6,597 bases of DNA from Chloroflexota bacterium (GTDB lineage Bacteria; Chloroflexota; Dehalococcoidia; Lucifugimonadales; Australimonadaceae): positions 1 to 6,597 of the forward strand of contig JAPPFU010000156.1 in the NCBI GenBank assembly GCA_028875085.1, written 5' to 3'. Positions 1 through 5,780 of the stretch are shown here, piece by piece (the stretch's first letter is position 1; each line of letters starts with the position of its first letter). Made by a program: the position numbers and the translations under genes. Under the pieces are notes generated by a model. It made no database searches. It was not told where the DNA came from and saw only the letters and a list, made by a program, of their open reading frames with translations.

Positions 1-1412
1 TCGTCGGGCGCAACTATGGGCCGGCGGACCACCTCCACGGCGCGGCTGTCGTTGGGGCGCAAAGGCGCGAGGATGCCGGGGCGCACCGTGGCCATGTAGG
101 GCGTGGTGCGGGAGAGGATGGGCGCGACGATGTTGCCCCCGAAGGCGGGCTTGAGCTGCACGAGGCGTCCCTCGCCGTCCACCTCCAGCCCCACGCAATC
201 GCCGGTCAAGCCAAGTCCGAGCTTGGCGGCGACGCGGGCGGCCAGGTCGCGTCCGTTGACAGTGGACGGCAGCAGCACGGCATAGGGGCGCTGCTCGTCC
301 ATCGCGCGGGCGAGCGTGCTTGCGTAGGCGTCGGTGGTGTAGTCGGCCAGTGCGTCGTCTAGCGCCGCCGCCACCGCGTCTGCGCCGCTGTGCCCTACCT
401 CGGCGGCGTGGCGCTCCGCGTCGGGGCCACCCATCAACACGCCCACGACGTAGCCGCCGATAACGTCCGCCACGCCCCCCGCAGCGCCGAGCAGCTCACG
501 GGTTACGGAGCGTAGGCCGTCCGCGCCGTGGTCGGCGAGCACCCACACGGCGGGGCCTTGCGCCGGGCGCAGCATATCCGGCGCGGCGGGCGCCGAGGCG
601 CGGCGCTGCTCACGGACGGCGGGGTCGAGCAGGCCTTTTTCGCGGAGGTAGCCGGCGACCTCGCGGGCGGCGTCGGCGGGCGGAACGTCGGCGGCGATGA
701 CGCGCTGCTCGCGATTCGACTCGATGAACTGGATGTCGGCGACCCATGTGGGAGAGCCGGATGCGCCGAAGATGGACAGGTCGTCGGAGAGGTCAGCGGC
801 GGCGATCTCGTCGATGGGGCGCTCTTGCGCGGCGAGCGTCTCCTCGCGCCCAGGGAAAGCCTCCGGCGCGATGCCCTCCACGACCGAGATGACGGCGGGC
901 AGCCGGCACTCGATCACCTCGACGCCGTCCTCCACCTCGCGCTCGACGCGCACCCTGTCCGGCGCGAGAACTTCGATGCTATGCGCTCCGGTGACCTGGG
1001 GCAGGCCGAGCATCTCCGCCACTTCGGGGCCGACCTGCCCCGTCTCGGCGTCGACGCTGTGCGCGCCGAAGAGCAGCAGGTCGTAGTTGCCTTTGGCGAG
1101 CGCGAGGCTCAGGGCGCGTGCTGTGGCGAGCGTGTCCGACCCGGCGAGGGCGGGATCGACGATGTGGTGAGCCTCGTCGGCGCCCATCGCCAGGCACTGG
1201 ACAAGGCCCTGGCGTGCGGGCGGCGGCCCCATCGTGTAGACGTGCGTCTCAAGGCCGTACTCCGTCTTGTGATCGACCGCCCACTGGACGGCGAGTTGGT
1301 CGTAGGCGTTGAGCTCGCTGGGAACGCCTTCGCGGACGATTGTCTTGGTCTCGAGATCGAACTTCATGCGGGCGACGACGGGCACCCACTTCACGCACAC
1401 GGATACCTTCAC
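1..1412 (-). CDS. Electron transfer flavoprotein, fused beta (FixA) and alpha (FixB) subunits, 3' end beyond window
   Basis: ETF is a soluble flavoprotein that takes electrons from acyl-CoA and other dehydrogenases and passes them to a quinone oxidoreductase or, in bifurcating types, splits them between acceptors. The minus frame is open from 1412 to the left edge (470 codons, no stop). Residues 1-263 are EtfB: KVSVCVKWVP at the start, TMGPPPA at 60-66, the nucleotide-loop motif DAETGQVGP at 121-129, and a stretch like the ETF-beta signature ending in LPAVIS at 171-176. Residues 264-287 are an Ala/Pro/Arg-rich linker. EtfA follows from VWVLADH at 289, with NGRDLAAR at 386-393 and TVRPG at 442-446. 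The alpha-subunit FAD domain should lie off the window. GTG at 1412 is chosen because GGAG sits six bases upstream; GTG at 1424 is the alternative, and an in-frame TAG at 1448-1446 bounds both. YifB ends 47 bases upstream on the same strand. Family identity is firm. Whether it bifurcates cannot be told here. Confidence 0.87.
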   Translation of the reverse strand, partial: MKVSVCVKWVPVVARMKFDLETKTIVREGVPSELNAYDQLAVQWAVDHKTEYGLETHVYTMGPPPARQGLVQCLAMGADEAHHIVDPALAGSDTLATARALSLALAKGNYDLLLFGAHSVDAETGQVGPEVAEMLGLPQVTGAHSIEVLAPDRVRVEREVEDGVEVIECRLPAVISVVEGIAPEAFPGREETLAAQERPIDEIAAADLSDDLSIFGASGSPTWVADIQFIESNREQRVIAADVPPADAAREVAGYLREKGLLDPAVREQRRASAPAAPDMLRPAQGPAVWVLADHGADGLRSVTRELLGAAGGVADVIGGYVVGVLMGGPDAERHAAEVGHSGADAVAAALDDALADYTTDAYASTLARAMDEQRPYAVLLPSTVNGRDLAARVAAKLGLGLTGDCVGLEVDGEGRLVQLKPAFGGNIVAPILSRTTPYMATVRPGILAPLRPNDSRAVEVVRRPIVAPD

Positions 1413-1418
1413 GAACTG

Positions 1419-1422
1419 CTCC
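1419..1422 (-). promoter_or_regulatory. Ribosome binding site of the ETF fusion gene
   Basis: GGAG lies six bases before the GTG at 1412. It favours that start over the GTG at 1424, which has no comparable purine stretch at the right distance. Confidence 0.55.
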
Positions 1423-1442
1423 ACGCCTTGGGGTAAGGCGCG

Positions 1443-1451
1443 ATTCTAGCA
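1443..1451 (-). promoter_or_regulatory. Candidate extended -10 promoter for the ETF fusion gene
   Basis: The minus strand reads TGCTAGAAT, which is a TGn extension plus a hexamer one base from TATAAT. It sits between the YifB stop and the ETF start. Transcription would begin near 1436, giving a leader of about 25 bases that contains the GGAG ribosome site. No good -35 hexamer is visible 16-18 bases upstream, which extended -10 promoters can tolerate. If real, ETF has its own promoter in addition to any read-through from yifB. Confidence 0.35.
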
Positions 1452-1459
1452 GGCAGGCC

Positions 1460-2986
1460 CTACTCCTCGGCGCGCTGGCGGTATTGGATGGCCTCGGCCA
1501 GGTGGGGCGCGCCGATCTCGTCTGTGTCGGCGAGGTCCGCGATGGTGCGGGCCAGCTTGAGCGTGCGGTGGAAGGCGCGGGCGGAGAGGTGCATGCGCTC
1601 CATCGCGGCTTTGGCGAGGCCGCTTGCGGCGGCGTCCAGCTTGCACCACTCCCAGACCTCGGCGGGGCCCATGTCGGCGTTGGCGTGGTGCGGCGTGCCT
1701 TCGAAGCGGGCGGACTGGCGCTCGCGGGCGGCGACGACGCGTTCGCGTACGACGGCGGACGTGTCGCCGGTAGGCGCGCCGGCGAGCTTGTCGTACTGGA
1801 CACGGGGAACTTCGACGGAGATGTCCATCCGGTCGAGGAGCGGGCCGGAGATGCGCTTCTGGTAGCGGGAGACCATAGAGGCGGAGCACGCGCACTGCTT
1901 GTGGGGGTCGCCAAGGTTGCCGCAGTGGCAGGGGTTCATCGCCCCGATGAGCATGAAGTTGGCGGGGTAGGTGACTGTTCCCTGCGCGCGGCTGATGGTG
2001 ACGATCTTGTCCTCCATCGGCTGGCGCAGCACCTCGAGAACGGCGTGGCCGAACTCGGGCAGCTCGTCGAGGAAGAGGACGCCCCGATGCGCCAGCGATA
2101 CCTCGCCTGGCTTCGGCATCCGCCCGCCGCCGACCAGGCCGGCGTTGGAGATAGTGTGGTGCGGTGCACGGAAAGGGCGACGGACGATGAGCGGCGCGTC
2201 GCCCGGCAGCAGCCCGGCGATGCTGTAGATGCGACTGGCTTGGAGCGCCTCCTCCGCCTCCATCGGCGGAAGCACGGAGGGGAGGGCGCGCGCCAGGAGC
2301 GTCTTGCCGGAGCCGGGAGGGCCGCTCATCAGCACGTTGTGTGCGCCCGCGGCCGCCACCTCGATGGCCCGCTTCGCGTGTTCCTGGCCGCGGATGTCGG
2401 CCAGGTCGACCGCCGCCTCGACCGATTCGGGCGGCGCGGCGGCACGCGCCTGGGGCGCCTCGTAGCCGCCGATGGCTTCGCCGTTGCGCAGGCGTCCGAC
2501 GAGGTCGCGGAGGGAATCGGCGGCGAGCACGCCGACTCCCTGGACGAGGGCGGCCTCCGGCGCATTGACGCGAGGGACGACGGCGCTGCGGTAGCCCGCG
2601 TCCCGTGCAGTGCCGACCATCGGCAGCACGCCGTCTGTGTGGCGCAACTGGCCCTCCAGCGACAGCTCGCCCAGCAGCACCGCGCCGCCGAGATTGCTCT
2701 CGATCTGGCCGCTGCTGGCGAGGATGCCGACGGCGATGGGCAGGTCGTAGGCAGGCCCCTCCTTCCGCAGGTCGGCGGGGGCGAGGTTGACAGTGATGCG
2801 CTGCATCGGAAACTCGCAGCCGGAATTGCGAATGGCGGCGCGGACGCGCTCGCGCGATTCCTGGACGGCGGCGTCGGGCAGGCCGACGACGGTGAAGGCC
2901 GGCAAGCCTGGCGAGATGTCCACCTCCACGTCGACGATGGCGCCGTCGAGACCCACGACGGCGCAGGTGTTGACCTTGGTAAGCAC
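1460..2986 (-). CDS. yifB: YifB/ComM family AAA+ ATPase (magnesium-chelatase-like)
   Basis: This 508-residue protein has the usual length and full domain order of the YifB/ComM family. Residues about 20-140 form the ChlI-type N-terminal domain (VVGLPDAAVQESRERVR at 33-49). The AAA+ core has Walker A GPPGSGKT at 222-229, Walker B GVLFLDELPEF at 302-312, GAMNPC at 348-353, a cysteine cluster (C353, C355, C366, C368) and the arginine-bearing GPLLDRMD at 381-388. A C-terminal Mg-chelatase helical domain ends about 500 (LKLARTIADL at 477-486). In Gram-negative transformable bacteria ComM is a hexameric helicase that promotes branch migration during natural transformation; elsewhere the role is poorly defined. 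It is not a true magnesium chelatase subunit, and I see no tetrapyrrole genes nearby. The GTG start at 2986 is supported by GGAG seven bases upstream. It lies 83 bases downstream of the hydrolase gene and 47 bases upstream of ETF. All catalytic motifs are intact. Confidence 0.95.
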   Translation of the reverse strand: MLTKVNTCAVVGLDGAIVDVEVDISPGLPAFTVVGLPDAAVQESRERVRAAIRNSGCEFPMQRITVNLAPADLRKEGPAYDLPIAVGILASSGQIESNLGGAVLLGELSLEGQLRHTDGVLPMVGTARDAGYRSAVVPRVNAPEAALVQGVGVLAADSLRDLVGRLRNGEAIGGYEAPQARAAAPPESVEAAVDLADIRGQEHAKRAIEVAAAGAHNVLMSGPPGSGKTLLARALPSVLPPMEAEEALQASRIYSIAGLLPGDAPLIVRRPFRAPHHTISNAGLVGGGRMPKPGEVSLAHRGVLFLDELPEFGHAVLEVLRQPMEDKIVTISRAQGTVTYPANFMLIGAMNPCHCGNLGDPHKQCACSASMVSRYQKRISGPLLDRMDISVEVPRVQYDKLAGAPTGDTSAVVRERVVAARERQSARFEGTPHHANADMGPAEVWEWCKLDAAASGLAKAAMERMHLSARAFHRTLKLARTIADLADTDEIGAPHLAEAIQYRQRAEE

Positions 2987-2993
2987 GGTGCAA

Positions 2994-2997
2994 CTCC
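2994..2997 (-). promoter_or_regulatory. Ribosome binding site of yifB
   Basis: GGAG lies seven bases before GTG at 2986. This fixes the non-ATG start, which also fits the family's usual N-terminus just ahead of the ChlI domain. Confidence 0.55.
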
Positions 2998-3012
2998 AAG
3001 TGAAAGGGGTTG

Positions 3013-3026
3013 GCGCAAGCGTGCGC
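3013..3026 (-). other. Short perfect inverted repeat between the hydrolase and yifB
   Basis: Five-base arms GCGCA/TGCGC flank a four-base loop in the 83-base gap between the two genes. On the minus-strand transcript it would form a small GC hairpin, followed within about ten bases by only a TTT run. It could be a weak terminator or attenuator, or chance in GC-rich sequence. The rest of the gap shows nothing I can name. Confidence 0.25.
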
Positions 3027-3069
3027 GAGGCGCCGCCGCATGGTCAACGGGCGGATGGCAGTAGTTCTG

Positions 3070-3711
3070 CTAGGCGAGGACGCGCTGCAAGAAGAGGAGC
3101 GTGAGATCCACTACGCGCCGATCGACGGCATGGCCGAGGTTGGGCAGGACGTGCGTCTCGACCGGGATGCCGAGGGCTCCCAGCGCCTCCCCGGCGCGGC
3201 GCGTGCCCTCGGCGGGCAGCACTACGTCCTCCTCGCCGTGGACGAGCAGCACGGGCGGATGGCTGACAACCTCCTCGGGCAGCGCGTCGCCCGTGATGAG
3301 AGCGCCGCTCAGGCCGACGACGCCAGCAACCGTCTCAGCGCGGCGCGGCGCGGCGTGCAGAGCGACGATGCACCCCTGCGAGAAGCCAAGCAGCGCGCAG
3401 CGGGAGGGCGGGAGGCCGTAGCCCTCCGCCAGTTCGTCCACGTAGCGGTCGAGGATGGGCGCCGCGGCGATGACGCCCGAGACGCGCGAGTCGAGGGAGC
3501 GGCGCGAGTACCACTGATAGCCGGTCATCCCCTCTTCGAACTCGTGCGGCGCGTCGGGCGCGTGAAAGGCGGTGTTGGGCAGGCCGTCCGCCAGCAGTGG
3601 TGCAAGTCCCATCAGGTCGTCGCCGTTGGAGCCGACGCCGTGCAGCATCACCAGCACTGAGTCGGCGCGCCCTGACGTGGCGAGGCGGCTGGGGCCGTAG
3701 AGCGCGGGCAT
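3070..3711 (-). CDS. Carboxylesterase/phospholipase-family alpha/beta hydrolase
   Basis: This 213-residue cytoplasmic serine hydrolase has no signal peptide or membrane segment and matches the compact 200-220 residue carboxylesterase/lysophospholipase (Abhydrolase_2, YpfH-like) family. The oxyanion-hole strand is VMLHGVGSNGDDL at 21-33. The nucleophile is S111 in the elbow GFSQG (109-113). The acid is probably D162 in HGEEDVV, and the base H194 in NLGHAVD. QWYSR at 66-70 is typical of the family's substrate-side loop. It should cleave a small carboxylic or thioester bond; the substrate cannot be read from sequence. The frame stays open upstream to 3816, but the extra 35 residues are basic and low-complexity, so ATG 3711 is preferred. 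There is no clear Shine-Dalgarno before it, and a -10-like box lies directly upstream. It is the first gene of a same-strand run into yifB and ETF, and it is divergent from the DtxR gene. Confidence 0.87.
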   Translation of the reverse strand: MPALYGPSRLATSGRADSVLVMLHGVGSNGDDLMGLAPLLADGLPNTAFHAPDAPHEFEEGMTGYQWYSRRSLDSRVSGVIAAAPILDRYVDELAEGYGLPPSRCALLGFSQGCIVALHAAPRRAETVAGVVGLSGALITGDALPEEVVSHPPVLLVHGEEDVVLPAEGTRRAGEALGALGIPVETHVLPNLGHAVDRRVVDLTLLFLQRVLA

Positions 3712-3717
3712 GTTGCG

Positions 3718-3723
3718 AGTATA
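3718..3723 (-). promoter_or_regulatory. Candidate -10 box for the hydrolase gene, possibly leaderless
   Basis: The minus strand reads TATACT, one base from TATAAT. With standard spacing the transcript start would fall on the A of ATG at 3711, so the mRNA may be leaderless. That would fit the absence of a Shine-Dalgarno sequence. No convincing -35 hexamer or TGn extension is visible. Confidence 0.35.
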
Positions 3724-3788
3724 GCGGAGGGCGCCGCGTAACCCGGCCACGCAACGATGGGGTTGGGCGCCACGGCGGCTGGGCGGTA

Positions 3789-3797
3789 TGGGATAAT
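3789..3797 (+). promoter_or_regulatory. Candidate extended -10 promoter for the DtxR-family gene
   Basis: TGGGATAAT combines a TGn extension with GATAAT, one base from consensus. The start of transcription would fall near 3804, leaving a leader of about 12 bases with the ribosome site just inside it. There is no good -35 at 17 bases. It lies in the 104-base divergent region shared with the hydrolase gene; I could not find a clear regulator palindrome there. Confidence 0.4.
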
Positions 3798-3804
3798 GGG
3801 GCGC

Positions 3805-3809
3805 GGAGG
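3805..3809 (+). promoter_or_regulatory. Ribosome binding site of the DtxR-family gene
   Basis: GGAGG stands six bases before ATG 3816. It decides this start against the longer frame that opens at 3597, most of which lies opposite the hydrolase gene. Confidence 0.65.
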
Positions 3810-3815
3810 CGGGCA

Positions 3816-4562
3816 ATGACGGAGCAGCAAGCGAATCGCAGAGCGGGGAGCAGGCGCGCGGGCGGCCGCGTGTCCGACGTGGCGGAGAACTATCTGCTGT
3901 CGCTCGCGATCCTGCATGAGGACGGAGTGGCGCCGCACGTGAGCCAGTTGGCGTCCTACCTGCGGCGCATCCCCGCGGAGGAGGGCGTCGGCGCGACGAT
4001 GCCCTCGGTCTCGGGGATGGTGCGGCGGATGGCCCGGGACGGGCTGCTGCAAGTGAACAGAGGCAAGGAGATCGTGCTCACGCCGACGGGGGAACGGCTG
4101 GCGCGGGACGTAGTGCGCCGCCACCGCCTGGCGGAGCGGTTAGTGGTGGACATCCTCGACGTGCCGATCGACAGGGCGGAAGGGGAGGCGCACCGGTTGG
4201 AGCACGCCATCTCGCCCGCTCTGCTGGCCAAGATAGAGGAGAAGTTGGGCTATCCCGACCGGTGCCCCTACGGCAGGCCCATCTATCGCGAGGACGAGCC
4301 CCATCTGCGCAAGGAGATGCCCGGAGCGGTCAAGCTCAGCGAGACGGCGGTCGGCGAGCGCTGCGAGATACGCCAGATACCGGACGAGGACTACCCGCTG
4401 CTGAAGTACATGGTGGACAATGGCGTCCTGCCCGGCCAGGCGGTAACCGTCGCGGACAACGCACCCTACCGGGGCGTCATCGATTTGGACGTTGACGGAC
4501 GGCGGGTGTCGATCGGCATCGAGGTGGCGCAGCGAGTGCGCGTCGCTCCGGCGCAGGGCTAA
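3816..4562 (+). CDS. DtxR/IdeR/MntR-family metal-dependent transcriptional regulator
   Basis: This 248-residue three-part regulator of the iron/manganese-sensing family represses metal-uptake or storage genes when metal-loaded. Residues 19-100 form the winged helix (VSDVAENYLLSL at 19-30, MARDGLL at 72-78, LTPTGERLA at 88-96). Residues 101-148 form the dimerisation and metal domain (HRLAERLVVDIL at 103-114, EAHRLEHAIS at 124-133), followed by CPYGRPI at 150-156. A C-terminal FeoA/SH3-like domain covers about 175-243, as in DtxR and IdeR but not MntR. Aligned without gaps to DtxR, the ancillary ligands H79 and E83 are kept (H103, E107), and E105/H106 are kept (E129, H130). M10, C102 and H98 are replaced by N25, H126 and E122. 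The helix-turn-helix carries about nine extra residues near 52-60. No metal transporter or obvious target gene is adjacent. The metal sensed is unknown. Its own divergent promoter could be autoregulated. Confidence 0.92.
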   Translation: MTEQQANRRAGSRRAGGRVSDVAENYLLSLAILHEDGVAPHVSQLASYLRRIPAEEGVGATMPSVSGMVRRMARDGLLQVNRGKEIVLTPTGERLARDVVRRHRLAERLVVDILDVPIDRAEGEAHRLEHAISPALLAKIEEKLGYPDRCPYGRPIYREDEPHLRKEMPGAVKLSETAVGERCEIRQIPDEDYPLLKYMVDNGVLPGQAVTVADNAPYRGVIDLDVDGRRVSIGIEVAQRVRVAPAQG

Positions 4563-4586
4563 GCCGCGTCCGCAGGGCCGGCGGGG

Positions 4587-5657
4587 CTACCAGTCGGGGT
4601 GGAAGCCGGGAAGGTTGAGGACGTTGAGGAGGCGCTGGTTGGCGCCGTCCTCGTCCATCAGGAAGATGTCGGAGCGCCCGGAGAAGACGGAGGCGAAGAC
4701 CAGCATGCCGTCAGGGCCGAAGGCGATGGCGGTTTGCCGGGCGTCGTTCGCGGTCAAGGGCACGAGGCCGGAACCGTCGGCCTCGACGGCCATGATGTTG
4801 GCGGGGCCGGCGCGGTTGGAGAAGAAGAGGAGGCGTCCGGATCCTGGGTCCCAGACGGGACCCCAATCGTCGGCGGGGTTGGGGGTGAGGTTCACCTGCT
4901 GGCTGATGCTGCCGTCGTCGCGCACATCGGCGACGTAGACGTCCTGGTTGCCGCGGCGGGTGGAGACGAACGCCAGGCGCTTGCTGTCAGGCGACCAGGC
5001 GGGAGCGTAGTCGGCGGTGTGGGTAACCTGGACGGAGTTCACCCCGTCGGGGTTGCGCAGGATGATGCCCATAGATTCGCCGTCCTCGTCTAGCACGGAG
5101 AAGGCGACCCACTTGCCGTCGGGCGACCATGCGGGGTCTTGCTCGCCGATGGGGCCGAAGAGCAGGCGGTTCGGACGCAGGTTGGCGAGGTCTACCCAGT
5201 AGACCCGGGGCGTGCCGTCGCCCTCAGGCGATACGTAGAGGAGGCGGCGGCCGTCCGGTGACCAGCGAACGTGCGACTCGTCCACGCCGGTGTGCGTGAC
5301 GCGCATAGAGGAGGTGGGGTTGGCGGGCTCGGTGAGGGAAGAGGTGACGTAGACCTCGACGTTGCCTTCGCGGTCGGAGAGGTAGGCGATGCGGGTGCGG
5401 TCGGGCGACCAGACGGGCGCGAAGTCGTCGGCGGGATGGAAGACGGCAGCCTGAAGGCCCGAGCCGTCGGCGCGGACGACGTAGATGTCGCGCGCGCCCG
5501 CCTGACCTGCGCTAAAGGTGATGAAGGGGTCGTCGTCGAGGACGCCACAGCCCACCGCGATGAGGGCGAGCAGCGGCAGTAGGAAGACCGCGCCCACGAT
5601 GGCGAGCGCCCGTCCGAGGAGGGCCGGTGCGGCGGAGGGTGCGGCTTGTTGGAGCAT
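4587..5657 (-). CDS. TolB-like seven-bladed beta-propeller, membrane-anchored or lipoprotein
   Basis: This 356-residue protein has a hydrophobic N-terminal segment at about 18-36 ending in AVGC (C37), an acceptable though imperfect lipobox; with only one basic residue (R16) before it, a plain membrane anchor is equally possible. The rest is PD40/WD40-type propeller. WSPD-like repeats occur near 83-86 (WSPD), 132-135 (WSPD), 177-180 (WSPD), 221-224 (WSPD), 269-271 (WDP) and 314-316 (GPD), each followed by a DIYV-like strand. The C-terminal FHPDW (352-356) should complete the blade begun by PFITFS at 44-49, closing seven blades. TolB-type propellers act outside the cytoplasm, usually as protein-binding scaffolds, but no Pal or TolQRA partner is in view, so a Tol role is not implied. 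ATG 5657 follows an in-frame TAG by seven codons and has no Shine-Dalgarno. The gene converges on the DtxR gene with 24 bases between stops and no visible terminator. Confidence 0.87.
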   Translation of the reverse strand: MLQQAAPSAAPALLGRALAIVGAVFLLPLLALIAVGCGVLDDDPFITFSAGQAGARDIYVVRADGSGLQAAVFHPADDFAPVWSPDRTRIAYLSDREGNVEVYVTSSLTEPANPTSSMRVTHTGVDESHVRWSPDGRRLLYVSPEGDGTPRVYWVDLANLRPNRLLFGPIGEQDPAWSPDGKWVAFSVLDEDGESMGIILRNPDGVNSVQVTHTADYAPAWSPDSKRLAFVSTRRGNQDVYVADVRDDGSISQQVNLTPNPADDWGPVWDPGSGRLLFFSNRAGPANIMAVEADGSGLVPLTANDARQTAIAFGPDGMLVFASVFSGRSDIFLMDEDGANQRLLNVLNLPGFHPDW

Positions 5658-5683
5658 AGGGTTGCGGTGCGCGCGCGGCTAAA

Positions 5684-5697
5684 CCGCCTCCAGGCGG
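5684..5697 (-). other. Perfect 14-base inverted repeat upstream of the propeller gene
   Basis: CCGCCT and AGGCGG arms are separated by two bases. On the minus transcript, five pairs with a four-base loop are followed by TTTAG. It lies 84 bases past the stop of the small membrane protein and 27 bases before the propeller start. It may be a weak intrinsic terminator of the upstream pair or a protein-binding palindrome; the U-run is too short to call it a terminator. The remaining bases of the 5658-5780 gap show no convincing promoter. Confidence 0.3.
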
Positions 5698-5780
5698 ACA
5701 GACGACGCCGAGGCAAAGTAGCAAAGGGGACAGGGGCTGCCTACGGGTTTCGGCAACGAGGTTCGCGGACGGGGCATGGG

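Noticed and set aside
528..1436. Plus-strand open frame of 302 codons opposite the ETF gene.
   Set aside because: The minus strand here encodes clear FixA and FixB motifs; the plus-strand product has none.
2261..2330. Magnesium chelatase subunit I/D for tetrapyrrole synthesis.
   Set aside because: The N-terminal ChlI-like domain, the cysteine cluster and the 508-residue length are those of YifB/ComM; BchI is shorter and lacks these features.
1446..3047. A second minus-strand frame of 533 codons across yifB.
   Set aside because: It is an out-of-frame reading of yifB, extremely Arg/Pro/Ala-rich, without any of the AAA+ motifs.
3042..3047. TTGACC on the minus strand as a -35 box for yifB.
   Set aside because: No acceptable -10 hexamer occurs 16-18 bases downstream; the sequence there is GC-rich and holds the hairpin.
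1340..3064. Plus-strand open frame of 574 codons opposite yifB.
   Set aside because: It mirrors the unmistakable YifB frame on the other strand. Its product is Arg/Ala/Gly/Asp-rich with no domain, as expected for antisense frames in GC-rich DNA where stops are rare.
3597..3815. N-terminal extension of the DtxR-family frame up to 3597.
   Set aside because: Most of it lies opposite the hydrolase coding sequence and is Arg/Gly-rich. ATG 3816 has a strong GGAGG at proper spacing and gives a normal family N-terminus.
3712..3816. N-terminal extension of the hydrolase to 3816.
   Set aside because: The added 35 residues are low-complexity and basic, do not resemble a signal peptide, and would consume the whole divergent promoter region.
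4563..4586. Bidirectional terminator between the convergent DtxR and propeller genes.
   Set aside because: Only a four-base GCCG/CGGC pairing with a long loop is visible and there is no T-run on either strand.
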